The notes under the pieces: generated by a model
What the model saw: only the letters and a program-made list of their open reading frames with translations
Databases searched by the model: none
Told to the model about the DNA's origin: nothing
Shown: in pieces, positions 7,109-13,789 of the stretch
Position numbering within the stretch: the stretch's first letter is position 1
Layout: each line of letters opens with the position of its first letter
DNA from: Chloroflexota bacterium
GTDB lineage: Bacteria > Chloroflexota > Chloroflexia > Thermomicrobiales > UBA6265
Reading direction: 5' to 3'
NCBI GenBank assembly: GCA_023423795.1
Contig: JAFAEX010000314.1
Coordinates: 1-19,915 of the forward strand
DNA: 19,915 nt
Program-made: the position numbers and the translations under genes

Positions 7109-8659
7109 TCATTTGGCCGCCGGCAGGCGCACGGTGAACGCCGCGCCGTTTCCGGGGTCGCTTTCCAGCGTCACCGTGCCGCCGTGGGCCTCGACGATCG
7201 AGGCGACGATGGAAAGCCCGAGGCCGGAGCCGCCCGTCGCCCGCGGGCGCCCGGGATCGGCCCGCCAAAACCGCTCGAAGACGTGCGGCTGCGCGTCGCG
7301 CGGGATGCCCGGACCGGCGTCGGCGACCGTCAGTTCGACCCACGGCGTCGCGGCGTGGACCGATACCCGCACCGGCGCGCCGGCCGGGGTATGGGCGCGC
7401 GCGTTCGTCAGCAGGTTGTCCAGCACCTGCCGCAGGCGCGCGCGGTCGCCGGTAGCCAGCGCGACGCCGGGCGCCGGCAGGTCGAGCGCGAGCGGCCGGT
7501 CCGGGTCGGCGGCGGAGAAATCGGCGGCGGCGTCGCGGGCCAGCAGCGCGAGGTCCACCGGCTCCGGCTCCGGCACGAGACCGCGTTGCTGGTCGAGGCG
7601 GGCCAGTAGCAGCAACTCGTCCACCAGCCGGGCCATGCGCGCGCCCTCGGATTCGATGCGGCCCATCGCGCGGGACAAGGCGTCCGGTTCGGCGAGCGCA
7701 CCCTGCCGGAACAGTTCGGCCCATCCGCGCAGCGAGGTCAGCGGGGTCCGCAGTTCGTGGGCGGCGTCGGCCACGAAGCGGCGCAGGCGGTCTTCGCTGG
7801 CTTCGCGGGCGCGCACGGCCTGCTCGATGCGGGCGAGCATCTCGTTGAGCGCCGCGCCGAGGCGGCCGAGTTCCGTGCGCGGGTCGGCGTCGGGAACGCG
7901 CCGGCCGAGGTCGCCGGCGGCGATGGCGGCCGCCGTGTCGATCATCCGGTCGATCGGGCGCAGGCCGTGCCGGATCATCCACCACGCGGCGAGGGCGGCG
8001 ATCAGGCAGGCGACGGCGGCGGCGACCGTCACCGCCTGCACGAGGCGGGCGATGGCGGCATCGACCGATGCGAGCGAGGCGGCGTCGGCCAGGTAACCGC
8101 CGCCGTCCGCATCGCGGACGAGCACCCGGAACCGCAGCGGACCCTCTTCCGCCGGCACGGTGGAGACGCGCCCGACCATGCGCGCGAAGGCGGGGTCGGC
8201 CGGGTCCGGCAGCAGCGGCAGCGGGTCCGGCGCATCCGGGTAGCCGGACGGGTAGGCCGAGGTCAGCGTGCCGTCCGGGGCGTAGACGAGCCAGGCGACC
8301 GGGCGCTCGAACGGGTCCTCCGGCTCGGCGTCGGTCCCCTCGGCGACGACTGGCGTGGCGGCCGGGTAGGCATCGTGGTCGCCGCCGTTGCCGTAGCCGT
8401 TTCCATACCCGTTGCCACGACTGCCGCCGTGTCCGCTGTCGTTGCCATAGTCGCCGTCGCGCTCGTAGGCCGAACCGCGTGACTTGGGCGGCTTGGGGTA
8501 GCCATACGGGAGGCCGCGCGTGGCCGCCGTAAGCACCCGGGCATCGACCTGCGAGGTGAGGGTGGCGCGGGACACGCCGACGATGACCCCGCCGAGGACG
8601 GCGAAGGTCAGGGCCATCAGGAGGGCGATGCCGATGGTGAGGCGGGTGCGGATGCTCAT
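7109..8659 (-). CDS. Sensor histidine kinase, HAMP-HisKA-HATPase
   Basis: A 516-residue membrane-bound kinase that should phosphorylate the OmpR-type regulator encoded just upstream. Membrane segments lie at about 8-29 and 206-229, bracketing an extracytoplasmic sensor of about 175 residues. HAMP follows at about 230-283. The H-box AAHELRTPLTSL contains the phosphoacceptor H301. The N-box is DNLLTNA (N415, N419), G1 is DAGPGIP (447-453), the F-box FERFW lies at about 461-465 and G2 is GGSGLGL (476-482), so the catalytic domain is intact. The sensor has a striking Gly/Asn/Tyr/Asp stretch at about 62-97 with few hydrophobic residues, probably flexible and exposed. ATG at 8659 has no strong Shine-Dalgarno nearby. 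The kinase is separated from its regulator by 444 bp of repeat-bearing DNA, unusual for such pairs. Confidence 0.92.
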   Translation of the reverse strand: MSIRTRLTIGIALLMALTFAVLGGVIVGVSRATLTSQVDARVLTAATRGLPYGYPKPPKSRGSAYERDGDYGNDSGHGGSRGNGYGNGYGNGGDHDAYPAATPVVAEGTDAEPEDPFERPVAWLVYAPDGTLTSAYPSGYPDAPDPLPLLPDPADPAFARMVGRVSTVPAEEGPLRFRVLVRDADGGGYLADAASLASVDAAIARLVQAVTVAAAVACLIAALAAWWMIRHGLRPIDRMIDTAAAIAAGDLGRRVPDADPRTELGRLGAALNEMLARIEQAVRAREASEDRLRRFVADAAHELRTPLTSLRGWAELFRQGALAEPDALSRAMGRIESEGARMARLVDELLLLARLDQQRGLVPEPEPVDLALLARDAAADFSAADPDRPLALDLPAPGVALATGDRARLRQVLDNLLTNARAHTPAGAPVRVSVHAATPWVELTVADAGPGIPRDAQPHVFERFWRADPGRPRATGGSGLGLSIVASIVEAHGGTVTLESDPGNGAAFTVRLPAAK

Positions 8660-9103
8660 GGCCGCGCGACGCCGGGTGCGGCGGGGATCGTTGTGGCGGT
8701 GCCGGTCGGTGCGGTTGCCGGGAGAGTTCGGGTCGGCGCGGTACCCGAGGCGGTCCCGTCCGATGAGATTTTCGATGAGGTCCGGGCCGCGACGGAGGCG
8801 GTCGCGGTCGATTCGGCTCCCGAGGAGGTTCGATTGGGCGCGATCGGGGTCGGCGCGGAGACGAACCCGGGGCTAACGCCCCGGGCTGAGGAGACAAAGG
8901 ACCCTAAAGGACCCTGAGGACGGACGCGGGGCAATCTGGGTGCGGTGGAGGAGGAATGGAGAGGCCGGTTGCGGCCGAGATCGGCCGATCTTCCCGAATG
9001 GGATGATCGGTCGCGCACGCAGCCCGCTTTAGCGGGCTTTGACTCCTCAGCCCGGGGCTTTAGCCCCGGGACCGTTACCCCGGAGCGCGAGGCCGCCCGG
9101 CAA
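8660..9103. other. Repeat-bearing gap between regulator and kinase genes
   Basis: This 444-bp gap separates two genes normally adjacent or overlapping. The part at 8866-9070 is an inverted-repeat element. The 8660-8865 part is compositionally plain and carries no recognisable domain in any frame. Short direct repeats of aaggaccct occur at about 8897-8915. Open frames spanning the gap on both strands translate the repeats (for example SARGVSPGF and PRAEETKDPKGP) and are not believed. Confidence 0.65.
8866..9070. repeat. Inverted-repeat element with nested hairpins
   Basis: Positions 8866-8895 match the reverse complement of 9041-9070 at 28 of 30 bases. Each arm is itself a hairpin: cccggggc-taac-gccccggg at 8866-8885 and cccggggct-tt-agccccggg at 9051-9070. 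A third hairpin, agcccgc-ttta-gcgggct, sits at 9021-9038. The ends read ctgaggag inward, giving the look of a small non-autonomous mobile element about 205 bp long without coding capacity. The nested hairpins could also act as transcription attenuators for the regulator-kinase transcript. Confidence 0.85.
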
Positions 9104-9829
9104 TCAGCCGCCATTCCCGCCATCCTCGTCCGGCCGGCGCAGGGAGTAGCCGAAGCCGCGGACGGTGCGGATCAGGCGCGCGTCCTTGTCGTCGAGTTTG
9201 CGGCGCAGGTAGCTGATGTACGTCTCGACCGAGGCGGGATCGCCGGCGAAGGCGTAGTCCCAGACGTGCTCGATGATCTGGGCCTTGGAGACGACGCGGT
9301 CGCGGTTGAGCATCAGGTAGCGCAGCAGCCGGTATTCGGTCGGCGAGAGGGCGACCTCGGCCGCGCCGCGCCAGACGCGGTGGGCGTCCTCGTCGAGGAC
9401 GACGTTGCCGACGACCAGGCGCGCCGGTTCCGGCTGGTGGCCCCGCGCCCGGCGCAGCACCGCCTCGATCCGCAGCAGCAACTCTTCGAGGCTGAAGGGT
9501 TTGGTCAGGTAATCGTCGCCGCCGCCGGTGAAGCCGGCGCGGATGTCGGCCGGGTCGTCGCGGGCGGTGAGGAAGATCACCGGCACCGCGTCGCCCGCTG
9601 CGCGAAGCTTGCGGACCAGCGAGAAGCCGTCGAGGTCGGGCAGGTTGACGTCGAGCACCACCAGGTCCGGCGAGGCGGCGCGGGTGGCCGCCAGCGCGGC
9701 GACGCCGCCCTCGGCCGTCTCGACCGCGTACCCGCGGAACCGCAGCGCGGTTGCCACGAGGTCGCGAATCGGCTCTTCGTCCTCGACCACGAGGATCGTC
9801 GTGCTGGGCGCCGCGGCATCGCCGGTCAT
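9104..9829 (-). CDS. OmpR/PhoB-family response regulator
   Basis: A 241-residue two-component regulator: receiver domain at about 10-125 and winged-helix DNA-binding domain at about 135-235. Receiver residues are all present: acidic E16/D17, phosphoacceptor D60 in VVLDVNLPD, T88 in FLTARD and K110 in YLTKPF. The DNA-binding part shows LSPTEYRLLRYLMLN, VVSKAQIIEHVW and YISYLRRKL with VRGFGYSLR, standard for the OmpR group and close in style to actinobacterial MprA/TcrX/PhoP regulators. The partner is the kinase on the same strand downstream, beyond a repeat element. Direct 11-bp-spaced repeats upstream of the yceI-like gene are plausible targets. ATG at 9829 is the natural start; the sequence just upstream carries only a weak GGGAAAGGG-like purine run on the opposite strand, so initiation strength is unclear. 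Confidence 0.93.
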   Translation of the reverse strand: MTGDAAAPSTTILVVEDEEPIRDLVATALRFRGYAVETAEGGVAALAATRAASPDLVVLDVNLPDLDGFSLVRKLRAAGDAVPVIFLTARDDPADIRAGFTGGGDDYLTKPFSLEELLLRIEAVLRRARGHQPEPARLVVGNVVLDEDAHRVWRGAAEVALSPTEYRLLRYLMLNRDRVVSKAQIIEHVWDYAFAGDPASVETYISYLRRKLDDKDARLIRTVRGFGYSLRRPDEDGGNGG

Positions 9830-9852
9830 CGGGAAAGGGTCCTCCAGATACG

Positions 9853-9988
9853 GTGCTACGTGCTACGTGCTACGTGCAACGACGGGGGGAGTGCCCGGTT
9901 GGCGGGTCGGCAAGCACGCGGCGCGAACCGGCAAACAGGTACACCGGAGCACTCGGTGCGCTCGTCGTTGCACGTAGCACGTAGCACT
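9853..9988. repeat. Heptamer element: gtgctac array and its inverse
   Basis: Three tandem copies of gtgctac (9853-9873) lead into gtgcaacgacg. A perfect inverted repeat joins 9860-9884 to 9963-9987 (25 bp), so the right side carries the reverse-complement heptamers. The core between the arms is 78 nt and shows no gene. The element fills most of the 162-bp gap between the small membrane protein gene and the response regulator gene. Its architecture matches the gcgacag elements around pheA, although the unit sequence is unrelated. Confidence 0.9.
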
Positions 9989-9991
9989 CCG

Positions 9992-10189
9992 TTACGGCGC
10001 CGGCGAGGCCACCGGCGCGCCGAGGCCCTCGAACGGGGCGATCGGGATGCGGGTCGGTTCGGGCTGCCACGGCAGCATGCCCGCCTGGCCGCCGATGAAC
10101 AAGCCGGCGATGGCCATCGCGGCGACCACCACCAGCACGGCGATGAGCAGCACCCTCAGGCCGCTTCGGCGTTGCCCGCGGTCGTTCAT
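9992..10189 (-). CDS. Small single-pass membrane protein
   Basis: A 65-residue protein of unknown function. The basic start MNDRGQRRSGLR is followed by one hydrophobic helix (about residues 12-35: VLLIAVLVVVAAMAIAGLFI) and a Pro-rich, probably extracytoplasmic tail (PWQPEPTRIPIAPFEGLGAP). It is encoded 61 bp downstream of the yceI-like gene on the same strand, and a GGGAGGA ribosome binding site precedes its ATG, so translation is likely. It may be a tail-anchored or signal-anchored partner of the YceI protein or of the adjacent two-component sensor. That role is inference from position only. Confidence 0.7.
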   Translation of the reverse strand: MNDRGQRRSGLRVLLIAVLVVVAAMAIAGLFIGGQAGMLPWQPEPTRIPIAPFEGLGAPVASPAP

Positions 10190-10250
10190 GGCCGGTCCTC
10201 CCGGTGGGGCCGGGAACCGAGACGCATCGTCCCCGGTCCCCGGCGCTCGA

Positions 10251-11003
10251 TCAACTCGCCGGCTCGGCGAGCGTGGCGGTCAATTCGACCTCGAGGCGGA
10301 CGGTCTCTTCCAGCGAGAGGACGACCGGCACGCTCGGCGGCTCGATGCCGAAGTCCGGCATCTGGAAGGTCGTGTTGGCCGTGCCGGTCAGCGCGTCGCC
10401 GTCGCGGGTGGCAATCGCTTCCCAGGCCATCGGGCGGGTCTCGCCGTGGACGGTGAAGTCGCCGAGCAGGGTGAAGGTCGTCTCCTCGCCATCCGGCAGC
10501 GCGCCGTCGAGGCCATCGACCCCGCGCAGCACGAAGGTGGCCAACGGGTATTTTTCGGTTTCGAGCGTGTTGTTGTAGAGGTAGTTGTCGCGGCGGGCCT
10601 GGTCGCTCTGGAGGGTCCGCATATCGACGTCGAAGCGGGAGCAGGGCAGCGGAGCGCCGTTCGCGTCGAAGGCGACGACCCCGATGATGGCGCGGGTTTC
10701 GCCGACGGCCTCGGTTTCGCCGACCTGCGCCAGTTCTTCCTTCACCCGGTAGCGGGCGATCGACTCGTCGGAAACGATCTGGTAGACCGCGTCGGCCTCG
10801 GTTCCGGCAGGCAGCGAGCCGAGTTCGCTCGCTTCGCAGGTGGCGAGCCCTTCGTCGGATTCGAGCACGCCCGGCGCGATGGCCGCCTGTCTGGCCGCCG
10901 GGGTGGCGTCCTGCGCCGCGACGCCGAAGGCGGCCGGGGCGAGCGCGGCGAAGGCGAACAGCGCGGCGGCGGCGCGGCGCGTGGTTGACGTGGTTCCGGG
11001 CAT
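10251..11003 (-). CDS. YceI-family secreted lipid-binding protein
   Basis: A 250-residue exported protein. A signal peptide spans about residues 1-30 (TTRRAAAALFAFAALAPAAF with cleavage likely after GVAA). The YceI lipocalin-like barrel lies at about 75-245: VYQIVSDESIARYRVKEEL, the FDVDMRTLQSDQARRDNYL segment, YPLATFVLRG and LLGDFTVHGETRPM are all typical of the family. YceI proteins bind polyisoprenoid-type lipids and are often induced by envelope or alkaline stress. ATG at 11003 is chosen because AGGAGG at 11012-11017 lies 8 nt upstream; the open frame continues to about 11324 without sense. It leads a probable operon with the small membrane protein and lies upstream of the regulator-kinase pair. 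GCTGGGA direct repeats upstream suggest two-component control. Confidence 0.9.
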   Translation of the reverse strand: MPGTTSTTRRAAAALFAFAALAPAAFGVAAQDATPAARQAAIAPGVLESDEGLATCEASELGSLPAGTEADAVYQIVSDESIARYRVKEELAQVGETEAVGETRAIIGVVAFDANGAPLPCSRFDVDMRTLQSDQARRDNYLYNNTLETEKYPLATFVLRGVDGLDGALPDGEETTFTLLGDFTVHGETRPMAWEAIATRDGDALTGTANTTFQMPDFGIEPPSVPVVLSLEETVRLEVELTATLAEPAS

Positions 11004-11139
11004 CGAGGTGGCCTCCTGGTGCGTTCCTTCCCAATGGATCGTCCGGGGCAACCGACCCCGGCGGCGCGGCGGGCGACCCGGTTCCCGAGGGTCGCCGGTC
11101 GCCGGCACGACCACGGTACGTCGCACGGGCCGCACCCCG

Positions 11140-11168
11140 GCTGTGAGGATGCTGGGAGTTTGCTGGGA
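11140..11168 (-). promoter_or_regulatory. Triple 11-bp-spaced direct repeat, PhoP/OmpR-like box
   Basis: On the plus strand the half-sites are gctgtga (11140-11146), gctggga (11151-11157) and gctggga (11162-11168), each separated by 4 bp. On the minus strand this reads TCCCAGC-N4-TCCCAGC-N4-TCACAGC. The 7+4 spacing is that of OmpR-family tandem sites, and TCACAGC-N4-TCACAGC is the known mycobacterial PhoP consensus. It ends about 22 bp upstream of a possible -10 (TACCGT, 11118-11113) for the yceI-like gene. Binding by the regulator encoded at 9104-9829 is inferred. Confidence 0.6.
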
Positions 11169-11204
11169 GCGTCGGGCGCGATCCGCCGGCGCCGCCGGAC
11201 GCGA

Positions 11205-11246
11205 CGAGCGCCGCTCCGGGGGTGGAGGACCCCGTCGCGGCGCTCG
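11205..11246. repeat. GC-rich hairpin
   Basis: Positions 11205-11214 (cgagcgccgc) are the reverse complement of 11237-11246, and the interior also pairs as cgggg with ccccg. It sits between the two GCTGGGA repeat clusters. No T-tract follows, so a terminator role is not supported. Confidence 0.6.
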
Positions 11247-11405
11247 CCAAAGGGAAGGGGAAGAACCTCCCGCTGGGGGAGGGGCCGACGCCGTCGGATG
11301 CGCCCGGCCCAGGGCAAAAGGCAAGAGGGCCGGAACGACCGCTGGGGACTGACGGCGCGGTCGCCGTCGGCCTGTCCATAGATTGCCGCCCCCGCCTTGC
11401 CGCCC

Positions 11406-11434
11406 GGTAAGAGGATGCTGGGAAAAGGCTGGGA
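11406..11434 (-). promoter_or_regulatory. Second 11-bp-spaced direct repeat cluster
   Basis: Two identical half-sites gctggga (11417-11423 and 11428-11434) are separated by 4 bp, with a weak third (ggtaaga, 11406-11412) in the same phase. This repeats the design at 11140-11168, in the same orientation and with the same gaggat flank (11411-11416, compare gaggat at 11145-11150). It may be a distal operator for the yceI-like gene. Confidence 0.5.
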
Positions 11435-11458
11435 ATGCCGAGATGCCACCGCGTCCAA

Positions 11459-11551
11459 CGTCATCCCGAGCCCGTCGAGGGATCTCGTGAGCGAGTCGAG
11501 AAGTAGAGAAGTCGAGACGGGACGAGGTCCCTCGACGGGCTCGGGATGACG
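11459..11551. repeat. 30-bp inverted repeat, tcatcccgag family
   Basis: Positions 11459-11488 pair with 11522-11551 with one mismatch, around a 33-nt loop rich in gag/gtcgag. It is the same repeat family as 1744-1825, with gcccgtcgag instead of gcctgtcgag. It lies 33 bp beyond the stop of the LOG-like gene and could slow transcription leaving that gene, but no T-tract is present. Confidence 0.88.
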
Positions 11552-11583
11552 GAGAAGACGGGCGCGTTCGGCGGCGCGTGCGC

Positions 11584-12117
11584 CTACCCCCGCACGACCG
11601 ATGAGACGGCGGTGCGAACCGCCTCGTCCGCCGTGGCGGCGACGAGCAGCCGACCCGGCAGCCCGTCCAGCATGGCGCGGGTCTCGTCGGTGGAGAGGGC
11701 GGCCGCCCAGCCGCCGAGCAGCACGACCGGCCGCCCGAGCCGCAGCCCCAGCGCGATCTCGGAGAGGGTGCCGAAGCCGCCGCCGACCGCGATCACCGCG
11801 TCACCGGACGCGGCCACCAGCACGTTGCGGGCCTGCCCCAGCCCGGTGCAGACGACGTGGTCCACCCACGGGTTGGCGGCGACCGCGTCGTAGCCGGGGA
11901 TGATGCCGATCGTCGTGCCGCCCGCTTCTTTCGCGCCGCGGCAAGCCGCGCGCATGCCGCCGCCCAGCCCGCCGCAGACGAGCGTGCAGCCGCGCCGGGC
12001 GATCTCCCGACCGACCACGGCGGCCTGCGACAGCACCTCGGGCGGGGCATCCCCCGGCGCGCAGACGGCGATCTGGACGCGGCGCGGCGGGGCCGGGGAC
12101 GGGGCGGGGTCGGTCAT
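11584..12117 (-). CDS. TIGR00725/LOG-like Rossmann protein
   Basis: A 177-residue protein of the TIGR00725 branch of the LOG/lysine-decarboxylase-like nucleotide-binding family. It has CGGLGGGM (residues 48-55), RNVLVAASGDAVIAVGGGFG (98-117) and GTLSE (116-120). The canonical LOG phosphoribohydrolase motif PGGxGTxxE is present in modified form (VGGGFGTLSE). LOG enzymes release cytokinin-type bases from nucleotides, but TIGR00725 members are mostly uncharacterised, so no reaction is assigned. The ATG overlaps the stop of the upstream phosphodiesterase gene as ATGA (12114-12117), implying translational coupling and perhaps a shared nucleotide-related role. Confidence 0.85.
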   Translation of the reverse strand: MTDPAPSPAPPRRVQIAVCAPGDAPPEVLSQAAVVGREIARRGCTLVCGGLGGGMRAACRGAKEAGGTTIGIIPGYDAVAANPWVDHVVCTGLGQARNVLVAASGDAVIAVGGGFGTLSEIALGLRLGRPVVLLGGWAAALSTDETRAMLDGLPGRLLVAATADEAVRTAVSSVVRG

Positions 12118-12806
12118 CCGGCGGGAACCTCCCGGTCGCGGTCGTCGCTGGCGAGGGGAACGCTGGCGACCACCTCGTAGCGGGCGCCGGCGTGGGAAAG
12201 GTGGGAGCGGATCAGTTCGACCCGGCGCACCGGCAGCGGCGCGGCGGGCGGTCCGGGGATGACGCCGGTGTTCGGGTCGGCCAGCGACCGGATCGCCGCC
12301 GGCAACTCGCGCAGCGGCATCTCCGGCGACCCCTCCGGCCGCGCTCGCCCGAGGGTGATGTGCGGGTGGAACGCCTCGTCCTCCGGCGGGAAGCCGAGGT
12401 CGCGCAGCGTCGCGCCGACCGCCTCGTGCAGGGATTGCAGCCGGTGCGCCGGCCCGTGCAGCCCGAGCCAGACCACGCGCGGGTGGCGGATGTTCGGGAA
12501 CACCCCGAGCGGCCCCGTCCGCAAATCGAACGCCCTGTGCCCGGCGACCGCGCCCGGCAGCGCGAGGCGCACCAGTTCGGCCCGTTCGCGGGGAATCTCG
12601 CCGAGGAAATGGAGGGTGACGTGGGCGTCGGCCGGGTTGACCCAGCGCATCGGCCAGCCGCGCGGACGCAGGTCCTCGATGGTCGCCGCCGCCGCCGCCT
12701 TCGCCTCGGGCGAGATGGGGACGGCGATGAACAGCCGCCACAACGTATCCGGCGCGTCGGGCGCCGGCGGGCGGGTCTTCGGCGGGCGGGGTTTGCGGGG
12801 ACTCAT
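12114..12806 (-). CDS. thpR: RNA 2',3'-cyclic phosphodiesterase (2H family)
   Basis: A 230-residue 2H phosphoesterase. The two catalytic HxTx motifs are HVTL (residues 62-65) in NPADAHVTLHFLGEI and HITL (149-152) in FHPHITLGRAR. TLWRLFIAVPISPEA near the start and ERAELVRLAL are also typical. The family opens 2',3'-cyclic phosphates on RNA ends and was first named for 2'-5' RNA ligase activity. The first 20 residues are a basic Pro-rich tail (SPRKPRPPKTRPP). ATG at 12806 is preferred; a longer frame to 12905 only translates a heptamer repeat element. No Shine-Dalgarno is seen, but TATACT sits 6 nt upstream, suggesting a leaderless mRNA. It overlaps the LOG-like gene by 4 bp. Confidence 0.9.
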   Translation of the reverse strand: MSPRKPRPPKTRPPAPDAPDTLWRLFIAVPISPEAKAAAAATIEDLRPRGWPMRWVNPADAHVTLHFLGEIPRERAELVRLALPGAVAGHRAFDLRTGPLGVFPNIRHPRVVWLGLHGPAHRLQSLHEAVGATLRDLGFPPEDEAFHPHITLGRARPEGSPEMPLRELPAAIRSLADPNTGVIPGPPAAPLPVRRVELIRSHLSHAGARYEVVASVPLASDDRDREVPAG

Positions 12807-12812
12807 GCGGGT

Positions 12813-12818
12813 AGTATA
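12813..12818 (-). promoter_or_regulatory. -10 box for leaderless thpR transcript
   Basis: On the minus strand TATACT (12818 to 12813) is followed by six bases (acccgc) and then the ATG of thpR. That spacing would put the transcription start at or next to the start codon, and there is no ribosome binding site between. No good -35 match is seen upstream, where the heptamer element lies. Confidence 0.45.
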
Positions 12819-12830
12819 TGGCCCGGACGG

Positions 12831-12934
12831 AGGCGACAGGCGACAGGCCACAAATGGTAGCCCCCGAATGGCCGGGGCGGCAGTGCGTGGCGGCGGGTGC
12901 CGCACTGTCGCCTGTCGCCTGTCGCCTGTCGCCT
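12831..12934. repeat. Heptamer element 1: aggcgac array and its inverse
   Basis: The left side has two exact aggcgac units (12831-12844) and a variant aggccac (12845-12851). The right side has four exact reverse-complement units gtcgcct (12907-12934). The core contains acaaatggtagcc (12850-12862), which recurs inverted in element 2 at 13856-13868, and a 7-bp stem (cagtgcg 12881-12887 with cgcactg 12901-12907). The element occupies most of the divergent thpR/pheA gap and ends two bases before the pheA ribosome binding site. Confidence 0.92.
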
Positions 12935-12949
12935 CGGAGGGAAGCGGGA

Positions 12950-13789
12950 TTGGGCACCGGCGTCACCACGGCGTTCCTCGGGCCGCGCGGCACCTTTTCG
13001 GAAGAGGCCGCGCTGCGACGCGCCGGCGATCCGGCGCTGCTGCTGCCGTTCCCGACCTTTTCCGAGGCCGTCGCCGCCGCCGAGCGCGGCGAGGCGGAGG
13101 AGGCGCTGCTCCCGGTCGAGAACTCGATCGAAGGGGCCGTTTCCGGCAACCTCGACATCATCATCCACCGCACGCCGCTGAAGATCCGCGGCGAACTGGT
13201 GCTTCCCGTCCGCCACTTCCTGGTCGGGCCGCCGGGCGCGACGCTGGCCGGCGTCCGCACCGTCATCTCGCACCCGCAGCCGTTCGGGCAGTGCCGGCGC
13301 TTCCTCGAAGAGCGCCTGCCCGGGGCGGAGCAGGTGGCCGCGCTTTCCACCGCGGCGGCCGTCGCGGAGGCGGTGGCCAGCGGCGACCCCACCCGCGCCG
13401 GCATCGGCACCCGGCGCGCCGCCGACCTGGCCGGCGGGGTGGTCCTTGCCGAAGACCTGCAGGACAACGCCGCCAACGCGACCCGCTTCGTCGCCCTCGG
13501 TGCGACCGACGCGCCGCCCACCGGCGACGACAAGACGTCGATCGGCTTCACGACCCACGTCAACGTGCCGGGTTCGCTCCACGCGGTGCTGACGGTGTTC
13601 GCCGACGCCGGGCTGCAACTGACCCGCATCGAGAGCCGCCCGCTCAAGAACCGGCTGGGCGAATACGTCTTCCTCGTCGATTTCGAGGGCCACCGCCTCG
13701 ACCCCCGGATCGCCGCCATCCTCGACCGCGCCCGCGAACGCTGCCTCACGCTGGACGTGTACGGCTCGTATCCGCGATTCACCGTCTGA
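12950..13789 (+). CDS. pheA: Prephenate dehydratase with ACT domain
   Basis: A 279-residue enzyme converting prephenate to phenylpyruvate in phenylalanine synthesis. The catalytic domain shows FLGPRGTFSEEA (9-20), PVENSIEGAV (55-64), SHPQPFGQC (107-115) and the N-A-T-R-F motif with TRF at 178-180. The C-terminal ACT domain (about 196-270) has VPGSLHAVL and the phenylalanine-sensing IESRPLKN (ESRP 228-231), so feedback inhibition is expected. No ATG or GTG suits the N-terminus; TTG at 12950 is chosen because GGAGGG lies at 12936-12941 with an 8-nt spacer. A longer frame from 12818 only translates the repeat element. The TGA stop overlaps the first repeat unit of heptamer element 2, and the MqnA-like gene follows. 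Confidence 0.93.
   Translation: MGTGVTTAFLGPRGTFSEEAALRRAGDPALLLPFPTFSEAVAAAERGEAEEALLPVENSIEGAVSGNLDIIIHRTPLKIRGELVLPVRHFLVGPPGATLAGVRTVISHPQPFGQCRRFLEERLPGAEQVAALSTAAAVAEAVASGDPTRAGIGTRRAADLAGGVVLAEDLQDNAANATRFVALGATDAPPTGDDKTSIGFTTHVNVPGSLHAVLTVFADAGLQLTRIESRPLKNRLGEYVFLVDFEGHRLDPRIAAILDRARERCLTLDVYGSYPRFTV

Larger units (their letters stand above)
11004..11583. other. Long control and repeat region upstream of yceI-like gene
   Basis: This 580-bp gap holds no credible gene. It contains the candidate yceI promoter (ACGGTA at 11113-11118, reading TACCGT on the minus strand), two clusters of 11-bp-spaced GCTGGGA repeats, a GC-rich hairpin (11205-11214 with 11237-11246) and a tcatcccgag-family inverted repeat at 11459-11551. 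The frames that run through it on both strands lack domain content. Confidence 0.65.

Noticed and set aside
6903..8897. 664-codon minus-strand frame overlapping the kinase
   Set aside because: Arg/Pro-rich shadow frame; the kinase frame has full domain content, and the ends of this frame translate repeats.
8693..8917. 74-codon plus-strand frame in the regulator-kinase gap
   Set aside because: Val/Ala/Glu-rich without a domain, and its C-terminus is translated repeat (PRAEETKDPKGP).
9021..9038. Intrinsic terminator for the response regulator gene
   Set aside because: The hairpin is good, but on the minus strand it is followed by gcgtgcg, not a T-tract.
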